Positions 50,386-62,372 of a DNA stretch of 64,000 bases are shown here, piece after piece; the first letter of the stretch is position 1, and every line of letters begins with the position of its first letter. The position numbers and the translations under genes were made by a program. Source of the stretch: Ascarosepion bandense (taxonomy: Eukaryota; Mollusca; Cephalopoda; Sepiida; Sepiidae); NCBI GenBank assembly GCA_037127315.1, contig JBBBDQ010001275.1, positions 1,546,501 through 1,610,500 on the forward strand. The letters run 5' to 3'. The notes under the pieces were generated by a model. The model was not told where the DNA came from. It made no database searches and saw only the letters and a list, made by a program, of their open reading frames with translations.

Positions 50386-51120
50386 TTTATATTTTTCCTC
50401 TCATTGTCTAACCCATGTTCCCAGAAGAATCTTCAGCAGTAAACACCTCAATGCTTTTATTTATATATACATACATCCATACATACATACAGTGAACAGC
50501 TATAGATTAGATTTAAATTAAATTAGACCAGTAAATAGTTGCATTAGAAAGTGCTCAATACATGCTTTTAGGAAGGTGATGATTCAACATGTAGAGAAGG
50601 TCACCTGGTTATACGACCATAGTTTTGATCTTTTCAGTTTTATCCAACGAAACCGAAAAAAAAAAAAAATATGGCAGCGTAACTGGCTGATCTCTTCTAC
50701 TTAAATATATATATTTACATAAAATGAATAATAATAAATTATATTTCAATGCGAGAAATTAATAAACATGTTTTTGATTTGATTGATTGCAGAAGAGAAA
50801 TATCCATAACCTAAACAGTATGACTGCTGACACATTAAAATAGGCTTTTTTAGAAAAAAGGATGTGAATTAAAGCATAGACCAAGGTATATGGTATAGTC
50901 TTTATTTCTTATCCACATTGTTTTAATGATGATGAAAGAATTGGAGCAATAATAAAAAAAGCAACTGAAACTAATAAAAAAAAAAAAAAACATTGGCATT
51001 GTTTTATCTGAAACTAAAAAAATAAAAAATAAAAAAATAAATGAAGAAAATAAATGAAAATGTATTAAGTAGAAAAAGTGAGACAAATATACTTTATAAA
51101 AATATCTCATTAATTTGTAT
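50386..51120. other. nothing recognised
   Basis: AT-rich with (cata)n at 50466-50490 and A-runs. Confidence 0.4.
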
Positions 51121-51198
51121 TTCTATTAATTTAGCTGAAATCTAAGTCCTCGTGGCTTTGTTGCCTTGCTTGGAGTGAAATGATTAAAAAACAAAAGC
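51121..51198 (+). repeat. LINE-A 3' tail
   Basis: gtcctcgtggctttgttgcc, ttgcttggagtgaaatgatt and A-run. Confidence 0.6.
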
Positions 51199-52679
51199 TG
51201 CAATTTAAGGTTTCTTAGGAACATTAAATCTAACACAGAAATCAAAATTGAGGTTTTAACATTTTCTACGAGATAGTGACTATCTCTCTAGAGTTACACA
51301 ATTAGACCCAAGGTCACCAGGAAACCCTAAAGTAGTTGATGAACTAGAATCTTGGCTATTTTATTGGCATTTGCTCATATATTTAGTGCATCCAAAAGCA
51401 AATAGGTTTAAACAGAGAAGATGCCATGAAATAATTTAATCTTTCTTCCCTCAACACTGGGTGGGTTTGTGCAAAGAAAAAAACCTTCAAGCATTTTTAT
51501 TTATAAAACAAACTAAACTATATTATCAGTGAAGAAATTCAGAATCAACCATATTATTTTGCCCTAAGCAGTTATTTTATTTTCGACCTCAGTTTTAAGT
51601 TTTCCAAACCTATTTCTTTATTTGATTATCAATTCATAGAAAATATTCAAAGATCACAGGAGACAACCCTATCCACACCCATATATACAACTTATATTCA
51701 AGTCAGAAGCCATTTGTTTTGGGGGACTAATTATAATTCTGAATTTATCATAACTACCTGCTCCTAAAATACATGTTCTTGAAAGAACATGTGAATAATA
51801 TCGATGGTTTTGTAACTTTTGTGAAAACCAATTTACTGAAGATTCATGTTAAACATACAGTATTTTTTTAAAAATTAACTTCAAGAACCACAAGATCTGT
51901 TGATAAAAAAATCAATAACAGGATTTAAGTTTGTAATTCAATGATTCATCAGCCACAAACCCAGTGCAACATAATTGGTAATACGGGCTAAACCAACATT
52001 TTAGATGAAATATTTTAATTCAGTAATGTTTTAAAAAACTCCACTCAAACATTATAATTCTGCTTGTTCCTCTGTTAGTTGGTGTATTTGTTAACACATG
52101 CATTATGTCCTGCCATTGTTTCAGATAAATAATGAACCAATCTGTTTTAATTGTGAAAAAAGACAGGAGCAAAAATAGTATGTCAGAGATGCTATTTGAT
52201 TTTAGTTAGAAAAAAATGAACATATACCTGAAAGAAAGAAAAGATAGAGGAAGTGGAATCTTCTTCTGCTTCAATGAAATGGAAAACCTTGTTAATTTTA
52301 CATCTTATAATTTGAAGTTTCTTCTTTAATTAAGACCTGCATTCATACTTATAATTTTAATTGCCATATTTGGTTAAAGTTAACAGAGAATGAAAAATGG
52401 GTGACGTACAACAATGTTCAATGACAATGGATCAACAAGGATAAATCTACACAAATGCCAAACACCCCCCCCCCAAAAAAAAGAAAAAAAGAGATCTGTA
52501 AAAGAAAGGTCATGTGCTAATTGTGGTGGGATTGTCAAGGTATTCATTTAGAGATCTTAAATCATAAGGAAAGATTAAATGCACATTTATACATTTAAGA
52601 GCTGCAACATGTCCATAGAAGTTTCTCCTAAATAAAAATGAACATTCTCTTTTATAAGAACTCAAAAATTGATTGATTT
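51199..52679. other. nothing recognised
   Basis: 1.5 kb of AT-rich DNA without match; a C10 run near 52467. Confidence 0.45.
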
Positions 52680-53015
52680 AACTACATATCAACAACTTAT
52701 GGGTCATTTAATGTCAAAATTTAATTTTGAGTGTTTTCAAGTAATAAAAATGTTATTTTGCCTTAATAATTGAATAAATTGTAGATGATACTCTTGTGTA
52801 TAGCCATGTTGGTGCAAACATAAGTACTAGAGGCAGTCATAGGTGCATTTTATCTTGTAGTTTTGTTGAAATTATATTTAGGAATACAGTTTGATTTAAG
52901 AAACTGTAGGATATTCTACGAATTAGCATCATGAAAGAGTTCTTTCGTATTGGTTGCTTGACTGGTTTTGTTTCATGGCATATCAACCTCTTTGGGTTAT
53001 TTAATGCCAAAATCT
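52680..53015 (+). repeat. dispersed repeat R, two 5' parts
   Basis: tatcaacaacttatgggtca (52687) and gcatatcaacctctttgggt (52978) with ttaatgccaaaatctaaata begin two copies; the second runs straight into the VNTR. Confidence 0.55.
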
Positions 53016-53690
53016 AAATACGTTTGACACAATTCCATGGCCCCCGACTAAATACGTTTGACACAATTCCATGGCCCCCGACTAAATACGTTTGACACAA
53101 TTCCATGGCCCCCGACTAAATACGTTTGACACAATTCCATGGCCCCCGACTAAATACGTTTGACACAATTCCATGGCCCCCGACTAAATACGTTTGACAC
53201 AATTCCATGGCCCCCGACTAAATACGTTTCCGACACAATTCCATGGCCCCCGACTAAATACGTTTCCGACACAATTCCATGGCCCCCGACTAAATACGTT
53301 TCCGACACAATTCCATGGCCCCCGACTAAATACGTTTCCGACACAATTCCATGGCCCCCGACTAAATACGTTTCCGACACAATTCCATGGCCCCCGACTA
53401 AATACGTTTCCGACACAATTCCATGGCCCCCGACTAAATACGTTTCCGACACAATTCCATGGCCCCCGACTAAATACGTTTCCGACACAATTCCATGGCC
53501 CCCGACTAAATACGTTTCCGACACAATTCCATGGCCCCCGACTAAATACGTTTCCGACACAATTCCATGGCCCCCGACTAAACACGTTTCCGACACAATT
53601 CCATGGCCCCCGACTACATACGTTTCCGACAATTCCATGGCCCCCAACTAAATACGTTTTCAATGCAATTCCATGCCCCCGACTAAAACT
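53016..53690. repeat. VNTR, 34-bp units switching to 36-bp units
   Basis: Six 34-bp units (aaatacgtttgacacaattc + catggcccccgact) at 53016-53219, then eleven or more 36-bp units (aaatacgtttccgacacaat...) from 53220 to about 53615, then degraded units. The switch is a two-base CC insertion. Because 36 is a multiple of three and the unit lacks stops, several long frames on both strands are open (53150-53787); these are artefacts. Confidence 0.95.
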
Positions 53691-54093
53691 TTTTGAGTGC
53701 AATTATATGTCTTTAACTACAGATAAAATTTATTGCTGGCCATTTTACAACAATGAATTCCTAAATGCACGTATATACATCCAGTAGCTGCAATGTTTCC
53801 AAGATAGTTTGCTCAAAAAGCACCTGCATTCAACAATAGAGAAAGACAATGCAAAACTTCATTCAGTAAGAATGACACAAAAAATCATTTTGGAACTCAG
53901 TAAAAAGAAAAAAATATATTTAACAATTAAACCTTGCAGAATTTCATTCAAAGTTATGGAAGGAGTTGCCTGAGAACTGGCAACAATTAATTGTGAATAA
54001 CAGAGAATATAAATTTAATAAAATTTCATTGTACCTTGTTTTGAAGAATAAAGTTGATAAACTAAAATCAAAACTCACATTATATAATACATA
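53691..54093. other. end of repeat R, then nothing recognised
   Basis: aactacagataaaatttatt, gctggccattttacaa (53717-53750) is the repeat R continuation; the rest is AT-rich. Confidence 0.4.
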
Positions 54094-54905
54094 CTAGCAG
54101 TATAACCAGGTGTTGCTTAGGTGTAATGAAAGGGTTAAAACTAATCTATGATCCTGGAGCTCAGACTCTTTGGATGCTGGCACGGAAAACGTAGGTTGTT
54201 GAAAGGTTGATCTCAAAGAAGTAAAGCTTACTAAAATGAATGAATGTAAGTTAAATTTTGATTTCCGGTATCGATATCAAATAAGTTTTCTGTTGCAAAC
54301 TGAATTTTGAAGGCTAAATAAGTCCTCTGAGTAAATGGTATCATGGCTGAGACTAAGAACTACAATTATACCTACTTAGAGCAAAACTTTAAGCAAAAAC
54401 CAAAATAAAAGGGCTGAAAACCTGATTCTGATCGAACCCAATAGGATATCAATTTCCAACACTAGAGTCAAATAAGTTATCCAAGGACAAACTAACCTAA
54501 TTAAGCCCATGAAAACTTATACCCATCAGAGTAAAATTGGAGAAAATGAGCCATATTGGTTGGCTGAATATCGATTTTTGATCAGATTCGATAAATATCA
54601 AGGGTATTGATTTCCGAGATCAGGGGAAAATGAGTTGTCCGAGAAGATCTACTAATGTTTGAGACTAAAAACTATAATTTTACCAAGTTAGAGCAAATTC
54701 TGCAGCAAGAACCATGATAAAAGTACTGAAATCCTGATCCGATATTGGGGGGAAATAAAAAAAATATAAGTAGCCCATGACCTGACCGGAAGTCTAAAAA
54801 ATATTTATGTCAAGTTTAATGAGAATTGGATAAAAATTGTGGATTTGTATAAGGACATACAGAGAGACAGACACACACACAAACATCTTGCCTTATATAT
54901 CAGCA
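54094..54905 (-). mobile_element. Helitron-family element, longer variant
   Basis: On the minus strand the 3' end is CTAG at 54094-54097 preceded by a degraded hairpin (cacctaagcaacacctgg). The first 330 bp match 31811-32205; then it carries an additional section (gatcgaacccaataggatat, ccgagaagatctactaatgt) absent from the other copies. The TC 5' end was not found; the element seems to stop at aaacatcttgccttatatat. Confidence 0.6.
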
Positions 54906-55014
54906 TATGGTGTAGATATAGAAGAATCCAAAGGAGTATCCTGTACATACAGTGGTAGGATAACTCTCTAAGAGAGCTCTAAGTATATATGTATATATAA
55001 ATACATATAGAGCA
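54906..55014. other. short unassigned spacer
   Basis: AT-rich, contains tatatatgtatatata. Confidence 0.3.
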
Positions 55015-55388
55015 AATATAAGAAAAATTAAGGCAAACACATTGACACATTATTTCATATTAAATTAGAAGTATAGGCCTATTTCAGAACAATCATCAAC
55101 TTCCGTCTTTTTTTACAAATGAAATTCACAAAGACTTCAAAAGAAAAAAAATGTTTATTTTCATTTTCTCCTATCATCTTTTCTTTCTATTTTAAATGTA
55201 TTCCTCTCTTCTTTCTTCCCTTTTCGTTTACGCTTACCCTTTCTTTTCAACGTTATCTCTCTCTCGCTCACCTAACCCACATACTTTACGTTTCAAATGT
55301 ACAGGTCAGCAGTCTAAATGACATGCTAAATGTATCTTTAGATTTTAGTTGACTTCCGCTCTAACGCAGGCTCTTTGATTTTACATGT

Positions 55389-55425
<37 letters not shown>

Positions 55426-55640
55426 TTATGTATGAATATGCGTGTGTATTCGCCAAACTGATGTATTTTTCTTAAACTTTCTCTTTTAAGGGAGCGACCT
55501 TCATTTTTATTCAGAATTTTTTTTTGGGGGGGGAGGTCTTTGTGAATTTTATTCGTGTAAAATCTTTTGTACAATAAAGACGGAAGCTGATGATGGTTCT
55601 GAAATTTACCATGAAATAACGTGTCTGCCTTAATTTTTCT

Positions 55641-55648
<8 letters not shown>
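55015..55648. mobile_element. foldback element with arms of about 115-130 bp
   Basis: Left arm 55015-55145 (atataagaaaaattaaggca ... atcatcaacttccgtctttt ... gaaattcacaaagact) is the inverse of right arm 55533-55648 (ggtctttgtgaattttattc ... agacggaagctgatgatggt ... gccttaatttttcttatata). Arms are about 80-90 percent similar by eye. The centre has CT-rich DNA and (AT)n at 55391-55423. A single arm occurs at 24555-24685. The right arm carries AATAAA at 55572 and ctgatgatgg..ctgaaat. Confidence 0.7.
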
Positions 55649-55675
<27 letters not shown>

Positions 55676-55783
55676 TTTAATGTATGCTATATTTATGGTT
55701 TAAAGCGCTCAATATCAGTGATTGAGCATGTAAATATGAAAGTGGACATGACACAGATTGTTACCACTGTGTATTGACATCAA

Positions 55784-55819
<36 letters not shown>

Positions 55820-55858
55820 TATAGATATGGCAGTGTAGATAGAAATAGTGGGGACATT

Positions 55859-55909
<51 letters not shown>

Positions 55910-55910
55910 A
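55649..55910. repeat. three microsatellites: (AT)n(GT)n, (AT)n, (AT)n
   Basis: 55642-55676 (AT then GT), 55784-55818 (AT) and 55858-55907 (AT, about 25 units). Confidence 0.9.
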
Positions 55911-57950
55911 AAATAATATTATGCTTAGATTTATTCTTATATCAATATGAAGAAAGAAAAGATTCATTTCACTGTAATTAAGAATTCGTTGACAATCGTC
56001 TTTAACCAGAACATGTTTTAAAAAGAACTTACAAAAGTAAAGCCAGAATTTTATTGGACAAGTAGTAAAGGCCACTGTAAATAATCTCCCACAGAACCAG
56101 TGTGAATTTAGAGCAAACCCAGGTACAACAGAGTGTCCTTATTTTAAGACTGTTGGATTACCACCCATTGATGATAATCACATGCAAAATTGTATGCAAG
56201 TCAAATGTTACAGGAACATAAAAATCTCATCAAAAGTGTTGATATTTGCAACAAGACAAATACAAGAAAAATGGTTATATGTCAAGTTTCTTTACATGAC
56301 AAACGCACATTAGAAGTAGATTAGATAACCCTAAGAAAATGTCATTATCCTCCCCATTTTTTCTGTATTGTCAAAATGAGGCAAGGCTTGGTAAAAGTAG
56401 CAAACCTCTTAAGCATTCACTCATCCACATTTTGGCCCCAATCAATTTCTCTATATTCCGCAATATCGAAAAACTTTCACCAGTGCCACATCTGCGCCCT
56501 TCTCAAAGTTTGCTAAAATATCTTTATCACAAACAAGTTCTTAAAAGCTACATATTATATATATATATACACACACACACATGGTTTGCATGATGAATAA
56601 GGTCTAGAATCCTATAAAACAAGATTTAGACCAGATAGAATAATGAAACTGATATCAAAATTAAGTAAAATTATTTCTCTTCAAAATGACGAGGGTTAAT
56701 TGGTAAGATCTCTAATGCTATAAAAAGTGTCTTTAGACCAGATAGAATAAGATTAGTATCAAAACTAAGTAAATTTATTTCTCTTCCAGATTACAAGGCT
56801 TGAATGATAAGTTAGGTCTTCAATCCTATAAATCAATTTTTTTTACTAGTTTTTGTTTTACACATTTTCAATCATTCAATCTACTTTTTCATTCTGTTCA
56901 TGGCAAAAAAAAAAACTTTCTTTTTTTTTTATCTTCCACATTGGCATTGGACAAATAATGTTGCTATTTCAACATCTCTTTCAATTTTGGTTCCAGATCG
57001 TAGCTGTATAGTATGTGAGTAACAATTGTGAATTTCAGGTTTTTCACCACTTGTGCAATGTACTGACAGAAAAGTGGTCCTGATTTGTTAGGATTCAAAA
57101 AGATTTCTCCATTCAGGACTCATTCTGTGGATACATTGAGTGCTTGCAATTTTTCATAATACCTTACCAATAACCTTAGCAAATTATCATTCTATTCGGC
57201 ATAAATTGTGTGAATGACTCATTGTGCCCCACCCCCATCTCTAAGGAAAAAAATAGGTAAGCATGATTTCCTGCACTGAAGGATTTGTTTTCAATTCCTT
57301 TATTTCTAAAAAACCTGGGTGATATTTGATAGATTGCAAAGGTCTAACAATATGGGACCTGGGAATATTGTAGATTTTGGAAAATGGGAAAAAAATACAA
57401 AGATTTGAAAGGGTTAAAACAAAAATATCAAGTCCCACAGTAAAAAAAGGGTTTTCCCTCACCGCTTTGAGGTCTAGATAATTCAGACACATTAAACAAG
57501 GCTAGAAACAACTAAGCAGTTGACAGTTGAAACTTAAAGCTGAGACATCACTGACATCCTGATCACAGGACATAGTAAATTCATGTTTGCAGGAAATAGT
57601 GGTATCCTCAAAATGTATGGGTGCTGAAATTGAGAGGTAAGAGTGCCTCTGAAGAATCACGTGGTCAGATTGGACTAGTTGGGTTGAATTTTGGTTAAAA
57701 GGAGGAACTTGACAGAAACCCTATTTATTGAGGTGCACAGTAGTTACCAGCCACTTGGAAAGTTACAGCTTGTTGGGGCTAGTCATTGTGCAGTTTTCGC
57801 CAGAAGAGTTACCAGGAAAATTTGCCAAGAAGAGTTGTCAAAAAATAGCCATCAGAATGTCAAACTCCACTGAATCTTAACGGTCCTCACTGTTAATAAC
57901 TTTGTATAACAGAAGTACTGAGAACTCAAGTGAATCAGTGGTCCCATATG
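55911..57950. other. nothing recognised
   Basis: Two kilobases without family match. A related pair of segments occurs at about 56605-56665 and 56725-56790 (ataaggtctagaatcctata / agatctctaatgctataaa; gaccagatagaataa; aagtaaa-ttatttctctt), a local duplication with about 115-bp offset. (AT)n(CA)n at 56556-56580. Confidence 0.4.
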
Positions 57951-57954
57951 GCAG

Positions 57955-58172
57955 CAACACTTGACTAGTTCTTTCACCACCCCGTATATCCTTTCCTTTC
58001 TCTCCACCTTTGCAATTGTCATCACACCTGTATTCCCATCCTTCTCTTGCTCCTTTCTAACTGGTTTGTCTTCTTCACTCTCTTCTACTTAATCTTTTTT
58101 ACTCTTATGTAGCCCGCTGCACATCAGGGGCATTACCGCCTTGCTCAGGGTGATACGATTAAAAAAAAAACA
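57955..58172 (+). mobile_element. LINE-A 3' UTR and tail
   Basis: ttgactagttctttcaccac, ctctccacctttgcaattgt, ctaactggtttgtcttcttc and tail cttgctcagggtgatacgat with A-run. Shows the uninterrupted target of the solo LTR at 21632-21968. Confidence 0.75.
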
Positions 58173-58861
58173 TCAATTTAAACCAATTTGTTATAAAAAG
58201 AGCACCGACTTATTCTTTGGTTGAATTTATAATATTGCTGTAATTCAAGTAGTATTGTCAATTTTATCTTGTTACAAAGGTCTGGTAGACTTTCTCAGAT
58301 ACATCATTTTCAGGTTAAAAGAGAAACATAACATAAATGATCCTCAAAACAATTATCAACTTGAAGTGAAGAAGTAACCCAAATACCCAGAAGAAATGGC
58401 TACAACTGATTAAGACCCTAGTGAGTTGGTCAGAGAGAAGAAGGTATTATAAACCAGTACCATCATAAACACATTTACCATCCCTGTCAGCGATGTCATA
58501 ATTGGTCATAATGATGAACCTAAAATTCATATCACCACCTTATTTTGCTCAAAATTCTATCACTGATTTCTGTTTATTCGATAAAGTATGCATGATCAAT
58601 AATCAACACATATACAATAAACTGACATGAAATACATTTGATCTGAACCTTGGATGCTACAAAAGACATGCTTAAACATCACTCTTTTCATGATTACCAA
58701 TAGCACATGGAAGGAAACTTTATACATATATTTCCAAGTACAAACATATTTATATGAACTGACAAATTGAAAGGGTAATTGCTGGGAGGTCCATCTACAA
58801 AACTCTAGTTGAAATGCTGAAGGTAACACCAATCAACTAAGGGACAAGTTTTATACATGTC

Positions 58862-58866
<5 letters not shown>
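58173..58866. other. nothing recognised
   Basis: AT-rich DNA. Confidence 0.4.
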
Positions 58867-58892
<26 letters not shown>

Positions 58893-59036
58893 AAACCAAG
58901 GTTCTTAACCTTTTAAAGCCATTCATTTCGAAATAACAACATCACTTGAAAAGACACAAAAAGTGTCGAAACAAAATAGCTACTTTTGTAGTGATATTAT
59001 AACATATCAATGTTATAATTTATTAATAAATATTAT

Positions 59037-59075
<39 letters not shown>
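58867..59075. repeat. (AT)n tracts flanking a hammerhead-like hairpin
   Basis: (AT)n at 58867-58891 and 59040-59075. Between them, cacttgaaaagacacaaaaa then gtgtcgaaac: a GACAC/GTGTC stem followed by GAAAC, resembling a degenerate hammerhead (CUGA-box altered to CUUGAAAA). Confidence 0.5.
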
Positions 59076-59076
<1 letters not shown>

Positions 59077-59658
59077 TAGCAGTATAGCCCGGCGTTTCTC
59101 GGGTGTAACGAAAGCTTTCAAACTAATCCATGGTTCTGGAGCTCAGACTCTTTGGACGTTGGCACGAAAGACTAAAAAGCAATAGTTGTTTCCAGTTAAA
59201 GCAAAACCACAGACTGAAAGAAAAATGAATAGACGTAAGTCAAATTTTGATTTCCTGGTATCGATATCAAGTAAGATTTTTTCGTCATAAACTGAATTTT
59301 GAAGGCTAAATAAGTCCTCTGAGTAAATGGTATCATGGCTGAGACTAAGAATTACAATTATACCTACTTAGAGCCAAACCCGAAGCAAAAACGAAAATAA
59401 AAGGTCTGAAAAAATACAGACATACAGGCAAATAAAGACACACACACAAACATCTTGCCTTTTAATTATCGATTTTTTGCACTATTGTAAGAACTGCAAC
59501 CTTGAAACTTCTGAGTATCGTTTCTTATGTCTTTGTCTCTGAGTGTATCAAATCTGATTAAAATCAGACCACTCCTTCTATAACCTGATTTTTTTTATTA
59601 TCGATTTTCGATATTTATCGGGGGTACCTCAACACAAAAACTAGCTAAGAACACTTAT
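59076..59658 (-). mobile_element. Helitron, 3' end intact
   Basis: CTAG at 59076-59079 with the hairpin cacccgagaaacgccgggc on the minus strand; internal blocks as in 31811-32505; homology stops at aagaacacttata near 59658, so the TC end is missing. Its CTAG end directly abuts an (AT)n tract. Confidence 0.65.
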
Positions 59659-59879
59659 AGGATTATTAGAGAGTATAAGGTCAATTGTTTTAAATTTTTT
59701 ATAACATATGATGAGCTTAATTTGTTTATTATTAATAATAATTGATTTAACATTTCTATTTATTATGTTTTTGAGTGTTTCATCATGTTTGTAATTATTA
59801 TGCATTTGGTTGCAATAGTATAAGTTAATAGTGTTATGTTTATTTTGAGGTACACTATTATTAAAAATATAATCAATAC
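59659..59879. other. nothing recognised
   Basis: AT-rich DNA. Confidence 0.35.
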
Positions 59880-59920
59880 TGAAGATGGCTCATGTGAGCC
59901 GAAAGCTTAGAACCAGCATA
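59880..59920 (+). ncRNA. hammerhead-like motif (Penelope-type?)
   Basis: CTGAAGA (CUGANGA consensus), then a stem ggctca/tgagcc, then GAAA and gcttagaacc. One extra T between box 1 and stem II departs from the standard core. Such motifs are known near the termini of Penelope-like elements; no PLE protein is seen here. Confidence 0.4.
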
Positions 59921-60089
59921 ATAAAAAAAAAATATCCACGTTTTGGACAATTTTTGTCTTTATTTTCACCTGAAATTAAAGCCAAAATACAATATTTAGA
60001 ATGGCTCATGATTAAACATAACAGACATTCATTGTCTGTTATATTTAACAATATATATTTAGAAATTATCTGCTGCCTTGATGCACTAA

Positions 60090-60120
<31 letters not shown>

Positions 60121-60330
60121 ACAAAGTAGGAAAAACTTTTCTTGTGGTGTGTTTCATGTTTTAGGATTTCATTGGATTAAAGTAATGTTTACATTGATGT
60201 GACAACATACATGAAGAAAAGAGGATACAGATAATGTTATATATATATATATATATATTTGCTATATAGTAACAAGGCTCAGAAGTTCATGCACAACACA
60301 ATCACCAGGTGGTAAACAGAATGACCAATA
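59921..60330. other. (TG)n and (AT)n, otherwise nothing recognised
   Basis: (TG)n at 60092-60120 and (AT)n at 60238-60258. Confidence 0.6.
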
Positions 60331-60467
60331 CATAATTTCAACTTTATTAAGAGTATCTGGTTAACTGATGCAGTCTATATGATAAACGGGAATTACTCAT
60401 TCTATAATACATAGTCTGTGCCAATATTATGTTAACCAGATATTTTTTTAATAAAATTGAAATTATA
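60331..60467. repeat. inverted repeat with arms of about 36 bp
   Basis: cataatttcaactttattaa...tatctggttaac (60331-60366) is inverse to gttaaccagatat...aataaaattgaaattata (60430-60467). Confidence 0.7.
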
Positions 60468-60474
60468 AAATAAA

Positions 60475-60771
60475 TTGGATTGGTTATCCATTGCAAAAAA
60501 ATATAAGGCAGCTAACATCATTTTCAGAGATAGTTCACCTGTGGATTGCAGTGAAGCAGTGCTGTTTGCGAGTGCACATGTTCTTCAAGGAATTGTGTTC
60601 TTAATCGGTCCAAGTTCTAGATGGTCGCATTGGATATGCTGCTGCATGTTTGGCAGGGGTGGGGAGGACTCATGGTACAGCTCTCTGAACATAGCTCCAT
60701 TTCATGCACATGGGGATCTACCAGGCTCTGTCCATGACATACTTGTTGATGGTACAGATGTAATAGCATGA
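60475..60771 (+). other. unrecognised open frame, 98 codons
   Basis: Higher GC than its surroundings and a varied amino-acid composition (MDWLSIAKKYKAANIIFRDS at its start; several Cys and Trp residues; a hydrophobic ASAHVLQGIVFLIG stretch). No domain recognised, no splice context clear, and the right end enters a repeat. Could be a pseudogene exon or an unknown element. Confidence 0.25.
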
Positions 60772-60784
60772 TCCACACGTAGAA

Positions 60785-60938
60785 AGGAAGGGCTAAAGAT
60801 AGTGAAAGCATTGTCAGTAAAAAAAAAAAAAAAAGAAAAAAAGAGAGGCTAACGATAGTGGAAGTATTGTCGGTAAAAAAAAGGAGCTAAATATAATGAA
60901 AGCACTGTCGGTAAAAAAGAGAAGACCAACACTCAGTG
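60785..60938 (+). repeat. three-unit tandem repeat
   Basis: ggctaaagatagtgaaagca ttgtcagt + A-run occurs three times (about 60792, 60847, 60885) with variable A-runs. Confidence 0.75.
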
Positions 60939-61056
60939 ATGTCAACTATGGGCATGAACAAAATGTGCTGGCCTTGTTTGTATAGTGGAACATTCCTGTG
61001 GTTCTGTTGAAGGTGAAGAGGAGTTCATCCTTAATGATAACTGGAGTTGTGGCTAA

Positions 61057-61103
<47 letters not shown>

Positions 61104-62049
61104 TTCACCTCCATGATAGTAAGCTATTGAACAGGTTGAACCCACCATTGAATTCACATACAAATTTTAAACAAACAACTTTTTACCTTTAGACATCTTA
61201 TAAATATGCAACAATGAAAAATTAAATTTGAAAGTTTACTGAAAACCTACAAACAAAAACAACCTAATTTCTATTCTCACCACAACTTGAGAATAGAATT
61301 TGGACTAATCACAGGATTTTACCTTAGAGCTCTTAGAATACGTAACCCCGAATATTTAAATGAAGAAGAGATATATATGGAGCAAAGATTCAAATTTCTC
61401 TATTAACCACATTTTATTCTCAGTACTAAAAAAAAACAATCTTTAAAAAATCCACAAAGCCAAAAAAATATGGATACTTCCAACAAAAATTACACAAATT
61501 TCATAATCTTGCCTTCCAATAACTTTTCAACTAAACTCACAAAAAAATTGGCCATACCAAACATTAGAGTCATTATCACCACAACCTCCAAGACTATTGG
61601 TGATTTAAGATGAAAAATATACCAAACACCATTTCAAATGCCAGATAAAATGTCTACAATGCAAAAACAAGTATGTGGGGAGAAATCACATGATTTAAAA
61701 ACCTGTACCTATGAATACAAAAGAGGCTTATGTTTAGACAGACATTCTAATTCATTTTACATCGAAATAACCTGAGACATAACTTTGATTTCACTAATGC
61801 CAGTTTAACTAAAAAAGAATGTCACCCTTTAAGAAGAAAGTATTTTGCAAACACCATTAAAAACTATAAACATTTACTTAGAAAATTACATTACTTTGCT
61901 ATCTTTCTACAGATCCATTCTTCATAAATCAAAATATGTCAACCTAAAATATCTTAATACAAAATCATTGCAACATCTCACTATATTTCAACGATTTAAT
62001 TGAAAATGGCTCCTGTAGACTTAAAAATTGTCCATTGCTTTAATACACA
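60939..62049. other. (CA)n and unrecognised AT-rich DNA
   Basis: (CA)n at 61059-61096 followed by tatatat. The rest has no match. Confidence 0.45.
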
Positions 62050-62372
62050 CTAGCAATAAAAACCCAGCATTGCACAGGACGGGAAGAATAAGAATTCCCA
62101 CGGACAATTTAAGTGTTGATCTTTGTAAGGGAAAATATGCCACGATGAAGAAGTGGGATAGCCAACAAGATAAAATAGGGCTGAGTAAATGTTGGAGGTT
62201 TGCTTCTGGGTTAGCTTCACAAAATGAATATCTGCTTTAATAAATTTCCAAGGGGTGTCTAAGTTTTAAAACAAATCATATAAAAAATGTGGAAATGTAT
62301 GCTTATAGAAATCAGTGAGGATAGACACACTGATACACAGACACATCTTCAGTTTTATTTCTCTATAGACAT
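62050..62372 (-). mobile_element. possible distant Helitron-type element
   Basis: Plus strand starts a|ctagcaataaaaacccagca then ttgcacagg: the layout (CTAG after A, then a weak GC-rich inverse repeat) resembles the Helitron 3' ends above, but the internal sequence is unrelated. The far end was not found. Confidence 0.3.

Noticed and set aside
53016..53690. CRISPR-like array
   Set aside because: Units are contiguous with no unique spacers, in a eukaryotic genome; it is a VNTR. The same applies to 11238-13258, 35170-35696 and 45663-46013.
53150..53787. Long open frames of 163-197 codons on both strands
   Set aside because: They are produced by a 36-bp repeat without stop codons; overlapping frames in several phases on both strands show it is an artefact and not a repeat protein.
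55565..55610. Hammerhead ribozyme at ctgatgatggttctgaaat
   Set aside because: Boxes CTGATGA and GAAA are present, but the seven bases between cannot form a stem II in this copy; kept only as a possible relic.
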